DNA of 64,000 nt, taken from Pterois miles. Lineage: Eukaryota > Chordata > Actinopteri > Perciformes > Scorpaenidae. Below, piece by piece: positions 35,701 through 45,426 of this stretch. Within the stretch, counting starts at the first letter, position 1. Every line of letters begins with the position of its first letter. The notes beneath the pieces were generated by a model. It had not been told where the DNA came from, did no database searches, and saw only the letters and a list, made by a program, of their open reading frames with translations. Both the position numbers and the translations under genes were made by a program. The stretch covers positions 17,335,001-17,399,000 of the forward strand of contig CAMQGK010000008.1 of assembly GCA_947000775.1 (NCBI GenBank). The letters are read 5' to 3'.

Positions 35701-38700
35701 ACACTTTAATCCAACTTGTGATTTTTAGGTTGTAGCAGCTTAGTTTTAAAGCTAGGGTGAAGATATTGGTATCGTATGAAACCAGAAAACCTAAATAATC
35801 CATTGGTGCCAATTTCATACTAGCATGCTGTGAAAGTGGTTAATTAATACTCCAAAATTATGCTAAATTTTGGGGAGAAAAAACTGTCATGTCCATTTTC
35901 AAAGGGGTCCCTTGACCTCTGACCTCCAGATGTGTGAATGTAAATGGGTTCTATGGCTACCCACGAGTCAAGTCAGCACACTGACACATTGACAGCTGTT
36001 GTTTCCTGTTGGGCTGCAGTTTGTCATGTTCTGATTGGAGCAGATTTTTGATGCTAAAGTCAGAACCTGTGAGGGTTTCTGGACAATATCTGTATTGTTT
36101 TGTGTTGTTAATTGATTTCCAATAATAAATATATACATACATTTGCATAAAGCAGTGTATTTGTCCACTCCCATGGTGATAAGAGGATTAAATACTTGAC
36201 AAATTTCTCTTTAAGGTGCATTTTGACCAGATAAAAAAATGTGCCATTAATTTTTGATTAATTGTGATTAACTACGGACACTCATGCAATTAATCATGAT
36301 TAAATATCTTAATCAACTGACAGCCCTAGATAAAAGATATAATAAAACATCAATATAAGCATAGAGACAAACAATTGAACAAACAACTACAAACAGTGTT
36401 TGAAATAACAATGATTGAAAAACAACTTAAAAGAACAAGAGGCAAAAAAGAAAGAAAGAAAGTATGCTATGTAAACCCCAGCATTAATAGACACAGAATA
36501 GAAGTTTATAATTAGAAAATAGGAAAAATAGTATATTTTCAAAATTAAAAGATCTGTTTAAAAATGATGTTGAACATGAAAATGTTCACGACTATGAGTA
36601 GCAGTAGTCGAAGTAAATGTAATATCATGAGCAGTAAACGCAGCATTTGCCATTTATTTGCTATTGCATACTACTTACTACTACATGTATTATTATCATA
36701 CACAGTATAAAATTATTTTAACACAATATTCTGATATGATATAGTATACTGTATATTGTACTGGATTAAAGTTAGTATCAGTCTATGTATTGATTAGTCT
36801 GTTGTTGTGCTTTCAGGTTTGGTGCTCTCTTCTTCATCACTGTGACTCAGTGTATCAACTCGCTGTCGTCTGGTGAACTCTTCATTATAGAGAAGAAGCT
36901 CTTTATGTGGGTTTAACACACAAACATACGAAGGTTGCACAATTAATTGAATATTGATAGCAATCACATTTTTAGGCTTCCAACAATTAAATGAAAAAGT
37001 CTTTTTTAGCTGTAATGATTTCTTAATTAGCAGGCATGTAGCACAATGTGAACGTGAAAGCAGTGCTCTGTTGATTTAAATTTGGGTAAAAAGTTTTGGT
37101 ACAATATTATTTTGCTTCTAAGAGATGCACTGTGAATAAGGACCAGTCTTATTTTAATGCAAAGATTTGTGCTTTAGCAGGAATGTAGCACAACATGGAA
37201 AGCAACAATCATGATCTCCCAGGGCTGTCGATCGATTAAAATAGCTAATCATAATTAATCACAAAATTGCACTTTTTTCGTTTAAAAATGTACCTCAAAA
37301 GAAGATTTGTATTTGTAGTCGTATCATCATGGGAGTGGACAAATACGCAGCTTTATGCAAATGTTTGAAGATATTTATTATTGGAAATCAATTAACGACA
37401 CAAAACAATGACAGATATTGTCCAGAAACCTTCACAGGTTCTGACTTTAGTATAAAAATCTTCTCCAGTCATAACATGGTAAACTACAGCCCTACAGACA
37501 ACAACAGCTGTCATTGTGTCAGTGTCCTGACCCCATATGTAACACAGACATGAGACTGATATCATCTCATCTCAATCTCAGAAAGAAAACAAAGATGCAT
37601 ATTTTTGAAAATTAACTATACCTATGAATAAAAATGTAATGTTGCGGGGACCTGAATGTTGTCCCCAGATGCCCAGATGGGAAGTGAGTCCTCACAATGC
37701 AGTTAAAGTAAACACACACACACACACACTTTCTCGGCCTGTGACTGGTTTACAGTGTCGTATAATGAATATGTAATCCAAATGACAAAATGATGAGGTT
37801 TGTTAATACAACTTTCAGAGTATTTTTCTCTCTTCAGTCATGAGTATATCAGCGGTTACTACAGGCTGTCCGTGTACTTCCTGTCTAAGACCTTGTCTGA
37901 CATCATCATACTGAGGACCATCCCCTCCATCCTCTTCGCCTGTGTGATGTACTACATGGTTGGTGGGTAGCAGCATCTTCCGATTTGCTATTATCACAAA
38001 ACTCGGTGCCGATCGATACGGGGGGGGGGGATTAATCTTAAATACACTTCTAGACTTTTACTTTGAAAAATATCTAAATTTATCCAGTAAAAGTGGTTGA
38101 TTTTCAGCATGTATGTAGCCAGAGATGTCCTGAAGTCAAATATATCAGGATCATTGTCAGGAATTATTTGTTACCCAAAATTAAAAGATAAAAATATTTC
38201 CCTCACACATTAGTGGTATTTTCTGTTGTTTTATACTTATGGTGATTTTGTATATGCAGTTCCCTTTTCTTAATACCTTATTTTGAAAACCAGCCATAGT
38301 CCCAGGTGTCTACTTCCTCTAACTTCTCCAAGGTGGTCTCTAGCTCTCAGTCAGCTCCGTTCTCTTTATCCATCCATGGTCAGCTCCATCGGGGCTGTTT
38401 GAATGCATTTAACGTAAATGTCAACATATGGGCACTCTACAGTCGTAGCGTTGGCCCATTGGACCACAGAGATGAGAGCGATGGCCGGCCGGACCACACG
38501 TTACCGCCGGATGATAGCGCTTCCCGTCCGTGACGGAGTTAGCGTGCAGCTTTAGCCGTGATGTCTAGCTTTACTTTTCCTGCAGTGTGTGAAACCAAAG
38601 TGTTTCCCTCCTTTACTGGATGTGTAGTGTTTACCACGCTGGATTTAACATGGGAGGGTGCAGTTTGTATCCACGGCAACCCTCCGATATTTTCTACTTT

Positions 38701-41700
38701 CTGTACTACTTTCTGTAGCTTGCTGCAGTTTGTTTTGGTTGACCGATATGGAACAGATAATGTTACTCAGACTACAACAATAAAAGCAGTGACTTCCTTC
38801 TACCTCCACGTAGATTCAAATGAAACAAATACATTGATTCTGGTATTAAAAAATCTATTTCAAAATCGGACAAAAAAACATAAAAATACATATGTGAATA
38901 GATTTTCCTCATCCTCAATTTTCAGGTTTTTTTAATTTTATTTTTTATCCTTGGAAATGGAATATTTTAGTTTTGGACCAATAGCCAAATTAGAAACTTG
39001 TAATGGTTGTATTTTTCACAATTTTCTGACATTTTACAGATTAAACAGTTAATAAATGCATCCAAAAAGCTCCAAAAGCATCATTAATCACAGTATTTTT
39101 ATTTACTTATTTATATCATTTAAGATCATACTCTTTTCATGTGGAGTTTATGCTTCAGTCCTAGTTTATTTTACTTCTTTCTCAGGGTATTTTTAAAGTT
39201 TGGGTTCATATTTTCTATAATTGTCAAGTCTTGGTTTAATTTTTAATCTTGTGACAGTTTTAGAATGTAGATAGTTTTAGAAAAGTGCTGCTCGGTCCTT
39301 AAATTGTGGTGTGTGTGTGTGTGTGTTGTGTGTGTGTGTGTGTGTGCAGTTTCAAATTAATATCAATTAATTCATTTTGGCAATTCATTCACGTTTTGTC
39401 CCCTTTAGTTTTTGCTGCTAACTTTGGTCCTCTGATGTTTCCTCGTGCAGGTCTGAAGCCGACAGCTGGAGCCTTCTTCGTCTTCATGCTGACCTTGATA
39501 CTGATCTCCATCACTGCCACCGCCATGGCTCTGGCCATCTCAGTTGATCACGTGATGGTGGCCATCGCCAACATCTACATGACCATGGCTTGTGACTCCA
39601 TGATGGTAACGTACACACAGTAGCTTCAACTGTAATAATCACAATTACAATTTACTTAATTAATCTTTTTTGACATCAGGACTCCCTGTTCTGTTGCACT
39701 GAATCAAACACTCCCTGCTCATAGAAAACTGACTGATTGCATTATTAAATGTTATTTATACCTATTTCTAAGATGACTTTAATATAAACAAATTTATTTT
39801 AGAATAAAGAGCACAAGAGAAGGCGTTTTTTCAGTTTAAAATGAGGATAATCATAATCTCATCATGATTTTACAAATATTCACGTTGCATAACAACAGCC
39901 AGACGTCATCACTGTTGTTGTGGTGCAGACAGAAGCATGTTTACCCATAAACCTCTCTTTCTCTGCAGCTCTTTGGAGGTTTTCTTGTGAATCTTCCCTC
40001 TATTGTCAGCTGGCTCGCTTGGTTGAAATACTTCAGCATACCACAATATGGCTTTGGTGTAAGTACACACAGAAACACACAGCTACACTATAATATACCT
40101 TTACTGCCTGCAGCTCATCATGATCTGTCGTTTCCCCACTTCTGTGGTGTTCATACCACTTAACCCAGACAATCCTGACCAACTTTTCTGTATTTCAGAG
40201 GCCGTAGCAGGTTCAAATTTAGAGCTAGAGTGAATATATCACATCATATGAAACTAGAAAACCTAATGAACCCATTGGTACCAAACATGTCATACAAGCT
40301 TTTCAGGAAGGAGGTTAAAAAAAGCTCCAAATTTAAGTTGAATTTTGGCGAGGAAAATCTGACATGGCCATTTTCAAAGGGGTGACCTCTGACCTCAAGA
40401 TATGTGAATGAACATGGGTTGCATTTTTATTTTCACTGATACTAAAATGATGTATTTGAATATTTCTGCATACTGGATCCCAACGTCCCTAAACAGTGTT
40501 GAATCCCATAAACTGGGTCTCAGTGTAAAGCTGAGACTCTGGTGGATCAATGAGTCCAACTGGATTCATGTGTGATGACGTTAGTCCCCATAGGAGCCAT
40601 TTCATTGAGCTCACTGTATAAAATGACCTTGTGGTGACCTCTAGGATAATCACAAACTAGAGACCTAGAGCATTCAGAGGATGGATGGCTTTCCTAGCTA
40701 CACTGAAAATAAAGAGCACTTTACACAACAGAAGTGCTCGCCAACCAATTCCCGGAAAATTCAAATTTTGCAGAAATCTCCAAATGTTAATCCCAAATCA
40801 CAGCATGACTTTTTCAGTGGTGTTCCTCAAGGTCTTGGTGTCTTAATGTGGTATTTTGGAGGGATTATTGATCATGATGACTGATGATTTTATCAGTTCT
40901 CCAGAGATAAACAAAATGGTTAGCACCAGGTCTATGTAACAAATAGCGTCAACCCAGAAATTGCTGCAACAACTTATGAGTCATAAAACAGCATGATCAT
41001 CATGTACTTCCATCATAAACTGAAAAAAGTCTTTTAAAATGTATTTTAATGAATTCATTAATTCATGTTTATTTCTGATTTATGACAAGAACAACTTGAC
41101 ACTCAGTGCTGAGCAGCATCTCAAATCAATCCCCTCTAATAAAGACGAAAACGGCTCTATTGTGGGTCTCAGAGGGTTAAAACACACACCAAGAAAAAAG
41201 TATATTATAAACACATGATGATGGGCTCAGTGAGGATTTGTGTGTGTTTCCAGGCTCTGCAGGCTAATGAGTTTCCTGGGCTGAACTTCTGTCGAGGGTC
41301 AAACAACACCGCTGGACCCCAGTAAGTATCGGTATTCACGCCTAACTGTGATGTGATGTAAGCGATCTGTAAGAAAGCCACAGGTGCAGAAGTTACATAA
41401 CAAAAAGTATATCGTTAAGTTAAGGAAAAGATCATGGTTTAGATTAAAATTACTCCAAAAGTGCCATGACGTAAGTCCAGAAGTTACATGACAAAAACTA
41501 CTTAGTTAAGTTTAGGCAAAGATTGTAGTTTAGGTTAAAATAACTACAGAAGTGCCGTAATTGAAGTGCAGATGTTACGTGACAACAACTACTTACTTAA
41601 GTTTAGGAAAAGATCGTGGTTTGCATTAAAATACCTCCAAAAGTATCATAATATAAGTACAGAAGTAAGGTGACTACTTAGTTAAGTTTAGGAAATGATC

Positions 41701-42246
41701 GTGGTTTTGGTTAAAATAACTCCCTCTGTTTTATGAAAATCTCTGGCATGCTGCTCCGTCACCACCATCGCTTTCTAACGAGACGTCGGGTGTAAAGCTT
41801 GTAAAAAAATGTAATTTATGTGAGATTCAATTTCAATTTTGTTTTTTCTCTCATCTTTACAGTAACTTTAATTATTTCAACATTCTCATGACATCACTGC
41901 AGCTTACATTTTGTTATATTTCAGTTTGTCCTGAAAAAAAGCTGTAAATCTCATAACTGCATTTCAGTATTGATATTCTACTTTAATTATTAAAAAGGTG
42001 ATCAGGTGGACCAAAAATAGAAAAATAAATGGCTTAGACCTCAGAGGGTTAAACAGTAAGACCACGTGATGGGTTATACTCACTCGCTGTGTTTCCAGTT
42101 GTACAGGGGAGCATTTCCTGGAGCAGCAGGGTGTAGATTACTCCACCTGGGGCCTCTGGAAGAACCACGTGGCTCTGGCCATCATGACCATCATCTTCTT
42201 CGTCATCACTTACCTCAAACTGCACTTCATGAAGAAGTTCACTTAG
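26732..42246 (+). CDS. abcg2: ABCG2-type half-transporter, copy A (divergent substrate pocket)
   Basis: Eighteen coding exons, 634 residues: 26732-26782, 27261-27391, 29293-29352, 29543-29657, 29820-29972, 30486-30643, 31304-31406, 32113-32161, 32246-32332, 32452-32544, 32880-33025, 35159-35241, 36817-36906, 37838-37962, 39451-39605, 39969-40058, 41254-41321, 42099-42246. All are GT-AG and in phase. The ATPase domain comes first: Walker A GPAGSGKSS (73-81), Q-loop VVQDD (117-121), signature VSGGERKR (179-186), Walker B VLFLDE (199-204), H236. The membrane domain starts near 385. ABCG2 dimers export drugs, urate, porphyrins and sulphate conjugates at the plasma membrane. From residue 382 to 582 numbering is human minus 16 without gaps. 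Copy A has T420, I423, D530 and F538 where human has N436, F439, V546 and L554. R466 (human R482), C576 (C592) and sequon N580 (N596) are kept; the C603 counterpart is absent. Confidence 0.93.
26826..27172 (+). repeat. 21-bp minisatellite in abcg2 copy A intron 1
   Basis: About 16 units of a TTTGTGGCCTTTTTGACTCTC type repeat (given as its 21-base core). Variants end in GTGTCTC or GAGTCTC. The mirror locus in copy B (60363-60455) has only about four to five units. Confidence 0.95.
27800..28100 (+). repeat. CTCTTTGTAGTTGTTTTGTG-type degenerate repeat, abcg2 copy A intron 2
   Basis: Imperfect copies of a TCTTTGTGGTTGTTTTGTGT-like motif. The mirror is at 59510-59730. Open frames on both strands are repeat products. 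Confidence 0.7.
28130..28420 (-). mobile_element. Dispersed fish repeat containing TCCTCTAGCACCACCA
   Basis: Shares the minus-strand pattern TGGTGGTGCTAGAGGAAA, GGGATCACCAATTTCCGT and ATGATTCATCCTCTGG with 43800-43960. Only a short piece remains in copy B at 59390-59470. No coding capacity was seen. Confidence 0.5.
28400..28870 (+). mobile_element. Dispersed element with GGGGACTCACTTCCCATC and TTAGCTTAGCTTAGC
   Basis: The ordered blocks GGGACTCACTTCCCATCTGG, GGTCCCCACAA, CATTTTGGGAAATA, CTTTCTTTCTGAGTGTGAGA and TTAGCTTAGCTTAGCACAAA recur at 34100-34640, 37610-37700, 53270-53600 and 58560-59060. This is a common non-coding fish repeat. It is in intron 2. Confidence 0.6.
30680..31250 (+). mobile_element. 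Dispersed repeat in abcg2 copy A intron 6
   Basis: Same family as the palindromic pair at 8430-9025. Its ends are AAAGGGATAGTTTAGGGG and ACTGATGACTATCCCTTTAA, which form an approximate inverted terminal repeat (AAAGGGATAGT). The mirror in copy B is 56405-56985. Confidence 0.6.
31420..31951 (+). mobile_element. T-rich element with LINE-like tail, abcg2 copy A intron 7
   Basis: A pyrimidine-rich stretch (TTCTTTTATTTGCTCTTTC-like) ends in CCACTGTGGGACTAATAAAG and (TTATC)n. The long open frames here encode only Phe/Leu/Ser and are composition artefacts. The mirror is 55705-56230. Confidence 0.45.
33120..33900 (+). mobile_element. Dispersed repeat in abcg2 copy A intron 11
   Basis: Blocks such as ATGAGTTAGCATTTTAGCAC, GGTCTGTGGTTAACACAAGC and TGAAGAGATTTTAACATTTT recur at 43300-43790 (spacer) and 47400-48060 (copy B only). 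The direct mirror is at 53860-54560. Confidence 0.55.
34080..34640 (+). mobile_element. Dispersed GGGGACTCACATCCCATCTG-family element with internal tandem start
   Basis: Three partial repeats of a GTTGATATAGTCACTTTGTG-type head lie at 34085-34330, followed by the common body (CTTTGTGAGCGTGAGATGAG, TTAGCTTAGC, GGCTCCATCTGAAGGTAGCA). A run of 17 C (34142-34158) interrupts the first head and may be a consensus error. The mirror is 53260-53660. Confidence 0.6.
35613..36330 (+). mobile_element. MITE-like element with AGGGCTG...CAGCCCT termini
   Basis: This is the most complete copy of the family. It starts AGGGCTGATGATGTTAACG and ends AATCAACTGACAGCCCT, with short terminal inverted repeats AGGGCTG/CAGCCCT, about 715 bases and no transposase frame. 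It lies in abcg2 copy A intron 12; the copy B mirror is about 51832-52397, missing the segment nearest its outer end. Confidence 0.7.
37217..37570 (+). mobile_element. Truncated MITE of the same GGGCTGTCGATCGATT family
   Basis: It begins CAGGGCTGTCGATCGATTAA and includes the GGTTCTGACTTTAGTATAAA block. The mirror in copy B is 50700-51037, ending GACAGCCCTAAA. Confidence 0.6.
39309..39348 (+). repeat. (GT)n microsatellite
   Basis: A GT run interrupted once by TTG in abcg2 copy A intron 14. It is not conserved as such in copy B. Confidence 0.85.
40154..40702 (+). other. Segment of copy A intron 16 absent from copy B
   Basis: Copy A and copy B align up to GTGGTGTTCA and again from CTGAAAATAAAGAGCAC. 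The roughly 550 bases between exist only in copy A. They hold a partial MITE (40200-40435) and the first half of the element whose satellite-expanded relative lies at 14740-17340. Confidence 0.7.
41375..41725 (+). repeat. Tandem repeat, about 95-bp unit, abcg2 copy A intron 17
   Basis: Four diverged units contain GCAGAAGTTACATAACAAAA, CTTAGTTAAGTTTAGG, AAAGATCGTGGTTTAGGTT and AAAATAACTCC. The mirror is 45940-46265; the same unit forms 42765-43275. Confidence 0.85.
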
Positions 42247-42524
42247 ACCTTCACCACCACCGCCATCATCATCATCATCGCCATCACTGTACTATAAGCT
42301 AAGAAGGAAGTGCAGCTCAAGACTTTTTTGTTTCACTAACAGTTGATTCATGTGACAAAATATGAAATCCTCCACATCTCCAATACTGATGATTTGTGTG
42401 TAAAATCAAAATAATTGTTGTTTATGAAGATGTTATGTTGAAGGTATTAATTATTTGAAAGTGAGATTCTTTCCACAATGTTGTCAGACGCTTATATTAA
42501 CAATCTGAGCCTGTCAGCGGCAAA

Positions 42525-42530
42525 AATAAA
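42525..42530 (+). terminator. AATAAA polyadenylation signal, abcg2 copy A
   Basis: AATAAA lies about 280 bases after the stop codon in non-repetitive 3' flank, and it is conserved in the right arm. Confidence 0.5.
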
Positions 42531-42764
42531 AATTTTAGTGGACGTTCATTGACGGTGAGGAGTTGTGCTGAAGGATCTTGTTACAGCTTGTTTAGCAGCT
42601 GCTGTCTGCAGTGTTCTCCCTCAGTACTGGATCAGTTTCAAAAATTGTCCCCATTAATCACTCAGACGCAAAAAAACATGATTATCCTTTAATTAGTATT
42701 TAAACACAGACTCACACTGGTCGCACAACTTCAGTCTGAGTAGACAATGTTACGAACAGAGATG

Positions 42765-43275
42765 TGCCTTAACCCAAGTGCAGAAGTTACGTGACAAACA
42801 CTACTTAGTTAAGTTAAGGAAACGATTGCGGTTTGGGTTAAAATAACTCTGAAAGTGTTGTAACTTAAGTGCAGAAGCTATGTGACAAAAACTACTTTGT
42901 TAAGTTTAGGAAAAGACAGTGGTTTAGGTTAAAATTACATCAGAAGTGCCGTAATTAAAGTGCAGAAGTTGACAAAAACTACTTGGTTAAGTTTAGGAAA
43001 AGATCATGTCTTGGGTTAAAATACCTCTGAAAGTGTTGTAATTTAAGTACAGAAGTTATGTGACAAAAACTACTTTTTAAGTTAAGGAAAAGATGGCGGT
43101 AAAATTGGGTTGAAATAACTCCAAAAGTGCTATAACTTAAGTACAGAAGTTGCGTGATGAGAAATACTTAGTTAAGTTTAGAAAAGGATCATGGTTTAGG
43201 TTAAAATAACTCCAGAAGCGCTGTAGCTTAGGTGCAGAAGCTGTGTGACAACAAATACTTAGCTATAGGATAAGA
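42765..43275 (+). repeat. About 95-bp tandem repeat at the inner end of the left arm
   Basis: Five to six diverged units of the family found at 41375-41725. The right arm matches only the first of these units and stops in it (to about 42870), so the inner breakpoint of the inverted duplication falls within this array. Confidence 0.85.
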
Positions 43276-44802
43276 TCAGTATTCACTGTCATCGTTTATC
43301 ATGTGAGCAAACTAGCATTTTGTTAAACTAAACATTGTTTTAGTTGAATGGACTATTGTGAATGGAAACATGGCCACTGACTTTGGTAATCCATCCAGTA
43401 GAGTGCTTCTGGGATGACGTATTTCTGTTGGCCAACCAGGATGTTAGAATCTCCCTTGTTACCTCCACTACAAGCCAATGAGATTGTTCCATTGGCTTTT
43501 GGATTATCGCATAAAATAAGCTCTGTGACAAACAAACATTTATGATGCAGTACTTACAAGTGAAGTGTGAATACAATCATCAGAAGCTAAAAGCACTTAG
43601 CAACTACCTTTTTGAAGACATATGAAGGTTTCAAAATTTACAATGACGTTGTAGAAGAAAACGTTAAAATCTCTTCGGCTTGTGTTATCCACAAACCTGA
43701 TTTAAGGCATCTCACTGAAAACACTGGTTGAACTCATTGATCTTCAGCCAAGGGAACCAGAGGTGCTAAAATGCTAACTGAGACATCATGAAAACTATAC
43801 ATGTTTAACCTCATGGTGGCGCTAGAGGAAAAGTCAGAGGATCATCAAAGTCTTTAGGATTCATCATCTGGAGCACATGAATATCTGCACCAAATGTCAC
43901 GCCAGTCCGTCTGATAGTTGTGGAGATATTTGAGTCCAAAGTGGTGAACTGAATGTAATTTCCATCCATCCATAGAACCTAAAAAACAATGTGCTTTTTG
44001 TTTACATATGACAAGATAATGGGAGAGGATCAACAGCACACACGATTAGAGCGTTGCAGCTGACTATAGGAGGTGTGTGTATGTAAGCAGACACTGGCTT
44101 CCATGGCAACCGTGGATATAAACAGTCCCAGCATGCATTTGTGAGTGTGATGAAATCTCTAGTTCCTGCTGAGTAACATCAGTAAAGGCTGGAGGGATAC
44201 AGGTAGACACACCTGGTGTTAGACCATTGGGAAGTGAGTGAGTCACTGTTTCCAGAAACTGTTTAATGTGCCCTTGAGCCAGGCACTGACCCAACAGCTG
44301 AGACAATATAGGAAAGCAAAGATCAAACCAAACGATGGCCGCTGTGTTCACACTAATCTACTACTGACCGTTGTCTAATAGAAGCAAAACTAACGGACCG
44401 AATAAAACATTAAAGGTGAAGAAAAGAGTAAATAGCAGATTATCGAAGGGAAAAAGAGAGAAATCATTCTCTCATCATTTGCTTTAGATCAGCTGAGCTA
44501 CAATAAGTACTCAGAGCCTTTATGTAAAAGTGGTAATACCACATTATCAAAACGCTGCATTATAAGTAAAAGTATTGAATTCAAAATCCTACACTGAAGT
44601 ATAATCAGCAGGGCTGTCAATCGATTCAAATTTATTTTTTATCTGTTCAAAATAGAGATTTGTCAAGAATTTAAAAATTTTATAAAAAAGGGGGGGAAAA
44701 AAAAAATTGTTTAAAAAAAAAAAAATAAAAATAAAAAAGAAAAAAAAAAAAAAAAAAATTAAAGGAAAAAAAACTCACCTATTTTTTTCACATTATTTTT
44801 TT
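42871..44802. other. Spacer between the inverted arms
   Basis: It holds the rest of the 95-bp repeats (to 43275), a dispersed repeat (43300-43790), another with TGGTGGCGCTAGAGGAAAAG (43800-43990), about 350 bases of unassigned sequence around 44045-44400, and a truncated MITE start (about 44607-44680). It ends in an A/T homopolymer tract. No gene was recognised; the minus-strand open frames here (61-95 codons) show no family features. Confidence 0.6.
44683..44800. other. Low-complexity junction, possible assembly join
   Basis: About 120 bases of A-runs broken by single T or G and a G7 run, directly before the right arm begins. The MITE that enters it from the left is cut off. Such sequence often marks poor consensus or a forced join. 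Confidence 0.6.
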
Positions 44803-45142
44803 ACTTAAATTAGGGCACTTTCAGAGTTATTTTAACCCAAACCACAATCGTTTCCTTAACTTAACTAAGTAGTGTTTGTCACGTAACTTCTGCACTTGGG
44901 TTAAGGCACATCTCTGTTCGTAACATTGTCTACTCAGACTGAAGTTGTGCGACCAGTGTTAGTCTGTGTTTAAATACTAATTAAAGGATAATCCTGTTTT
45001 TTTGCGTCTGAGTGATTAATGGGGACAATTTTTGAAACTGATCCAGTACTGAGGGAGAACACTGCAGACGGCAGCTGCTAAACAAGCTGTAACAAGATCC
45101 TTCAGCACAACTCCTCACCGTCAATGAACGTCCACTAAAATT

Positions 45143-45148
45143 TTTATT
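45143..45148 (-). terminator. AATAAA polyadenylation signal, abcg2 copy B
   Basis: Minus-strand AATAAA at the same place relative to the stop codon as in copy A. Confidence 0.5.
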
Positions 45149-45426
45149 TTTGCCGCTGACAGGCTCAGATTGTTAATATAAGCGTCTGACAACATTGTGG
45201 AAAGAATCTCACTTTCAAATAATTAATACCTTCAACATAACATCTTCATAAACAACAATTATTTTGATTTTACACACAAATCATCAGTATTGGAGATGTG
45301 GAGGATTTCATATTTTGTCACATGAATCAACTGTTAGTGAAACAAAAAAGCCTTGAGCTGCACTTCCTTCTTAGCTTATAGTACAGTGATGGCGATGATG
45401 ATGATGATGGCGGTGGTGGTGAAGGT

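Larger units (their letters stand above)
23391..42870 (+). repeat. Left arm of a large inverted duplication (with abcg2 copy A)
   Basis: From the 13-bp array through abcg2 copy A and its 3' flank, this segment is matched in reverse complement by 44803-64000. Matching includes exons, many introns, the 3' flank (42247-42860 versus 44815-45426) and the upstream flank (25645-26700 versus 60555-61690). Some tracts are identical; others differ by substitutions and indels of hundreds of bases. Confidence 0.93.

Noticed and set aside
44101..44116. A second X-box-like CCATGGCAACCG in the spacer
   Set aside because: Only half of the RFX palindrome matches well and no gene start lies nearby.
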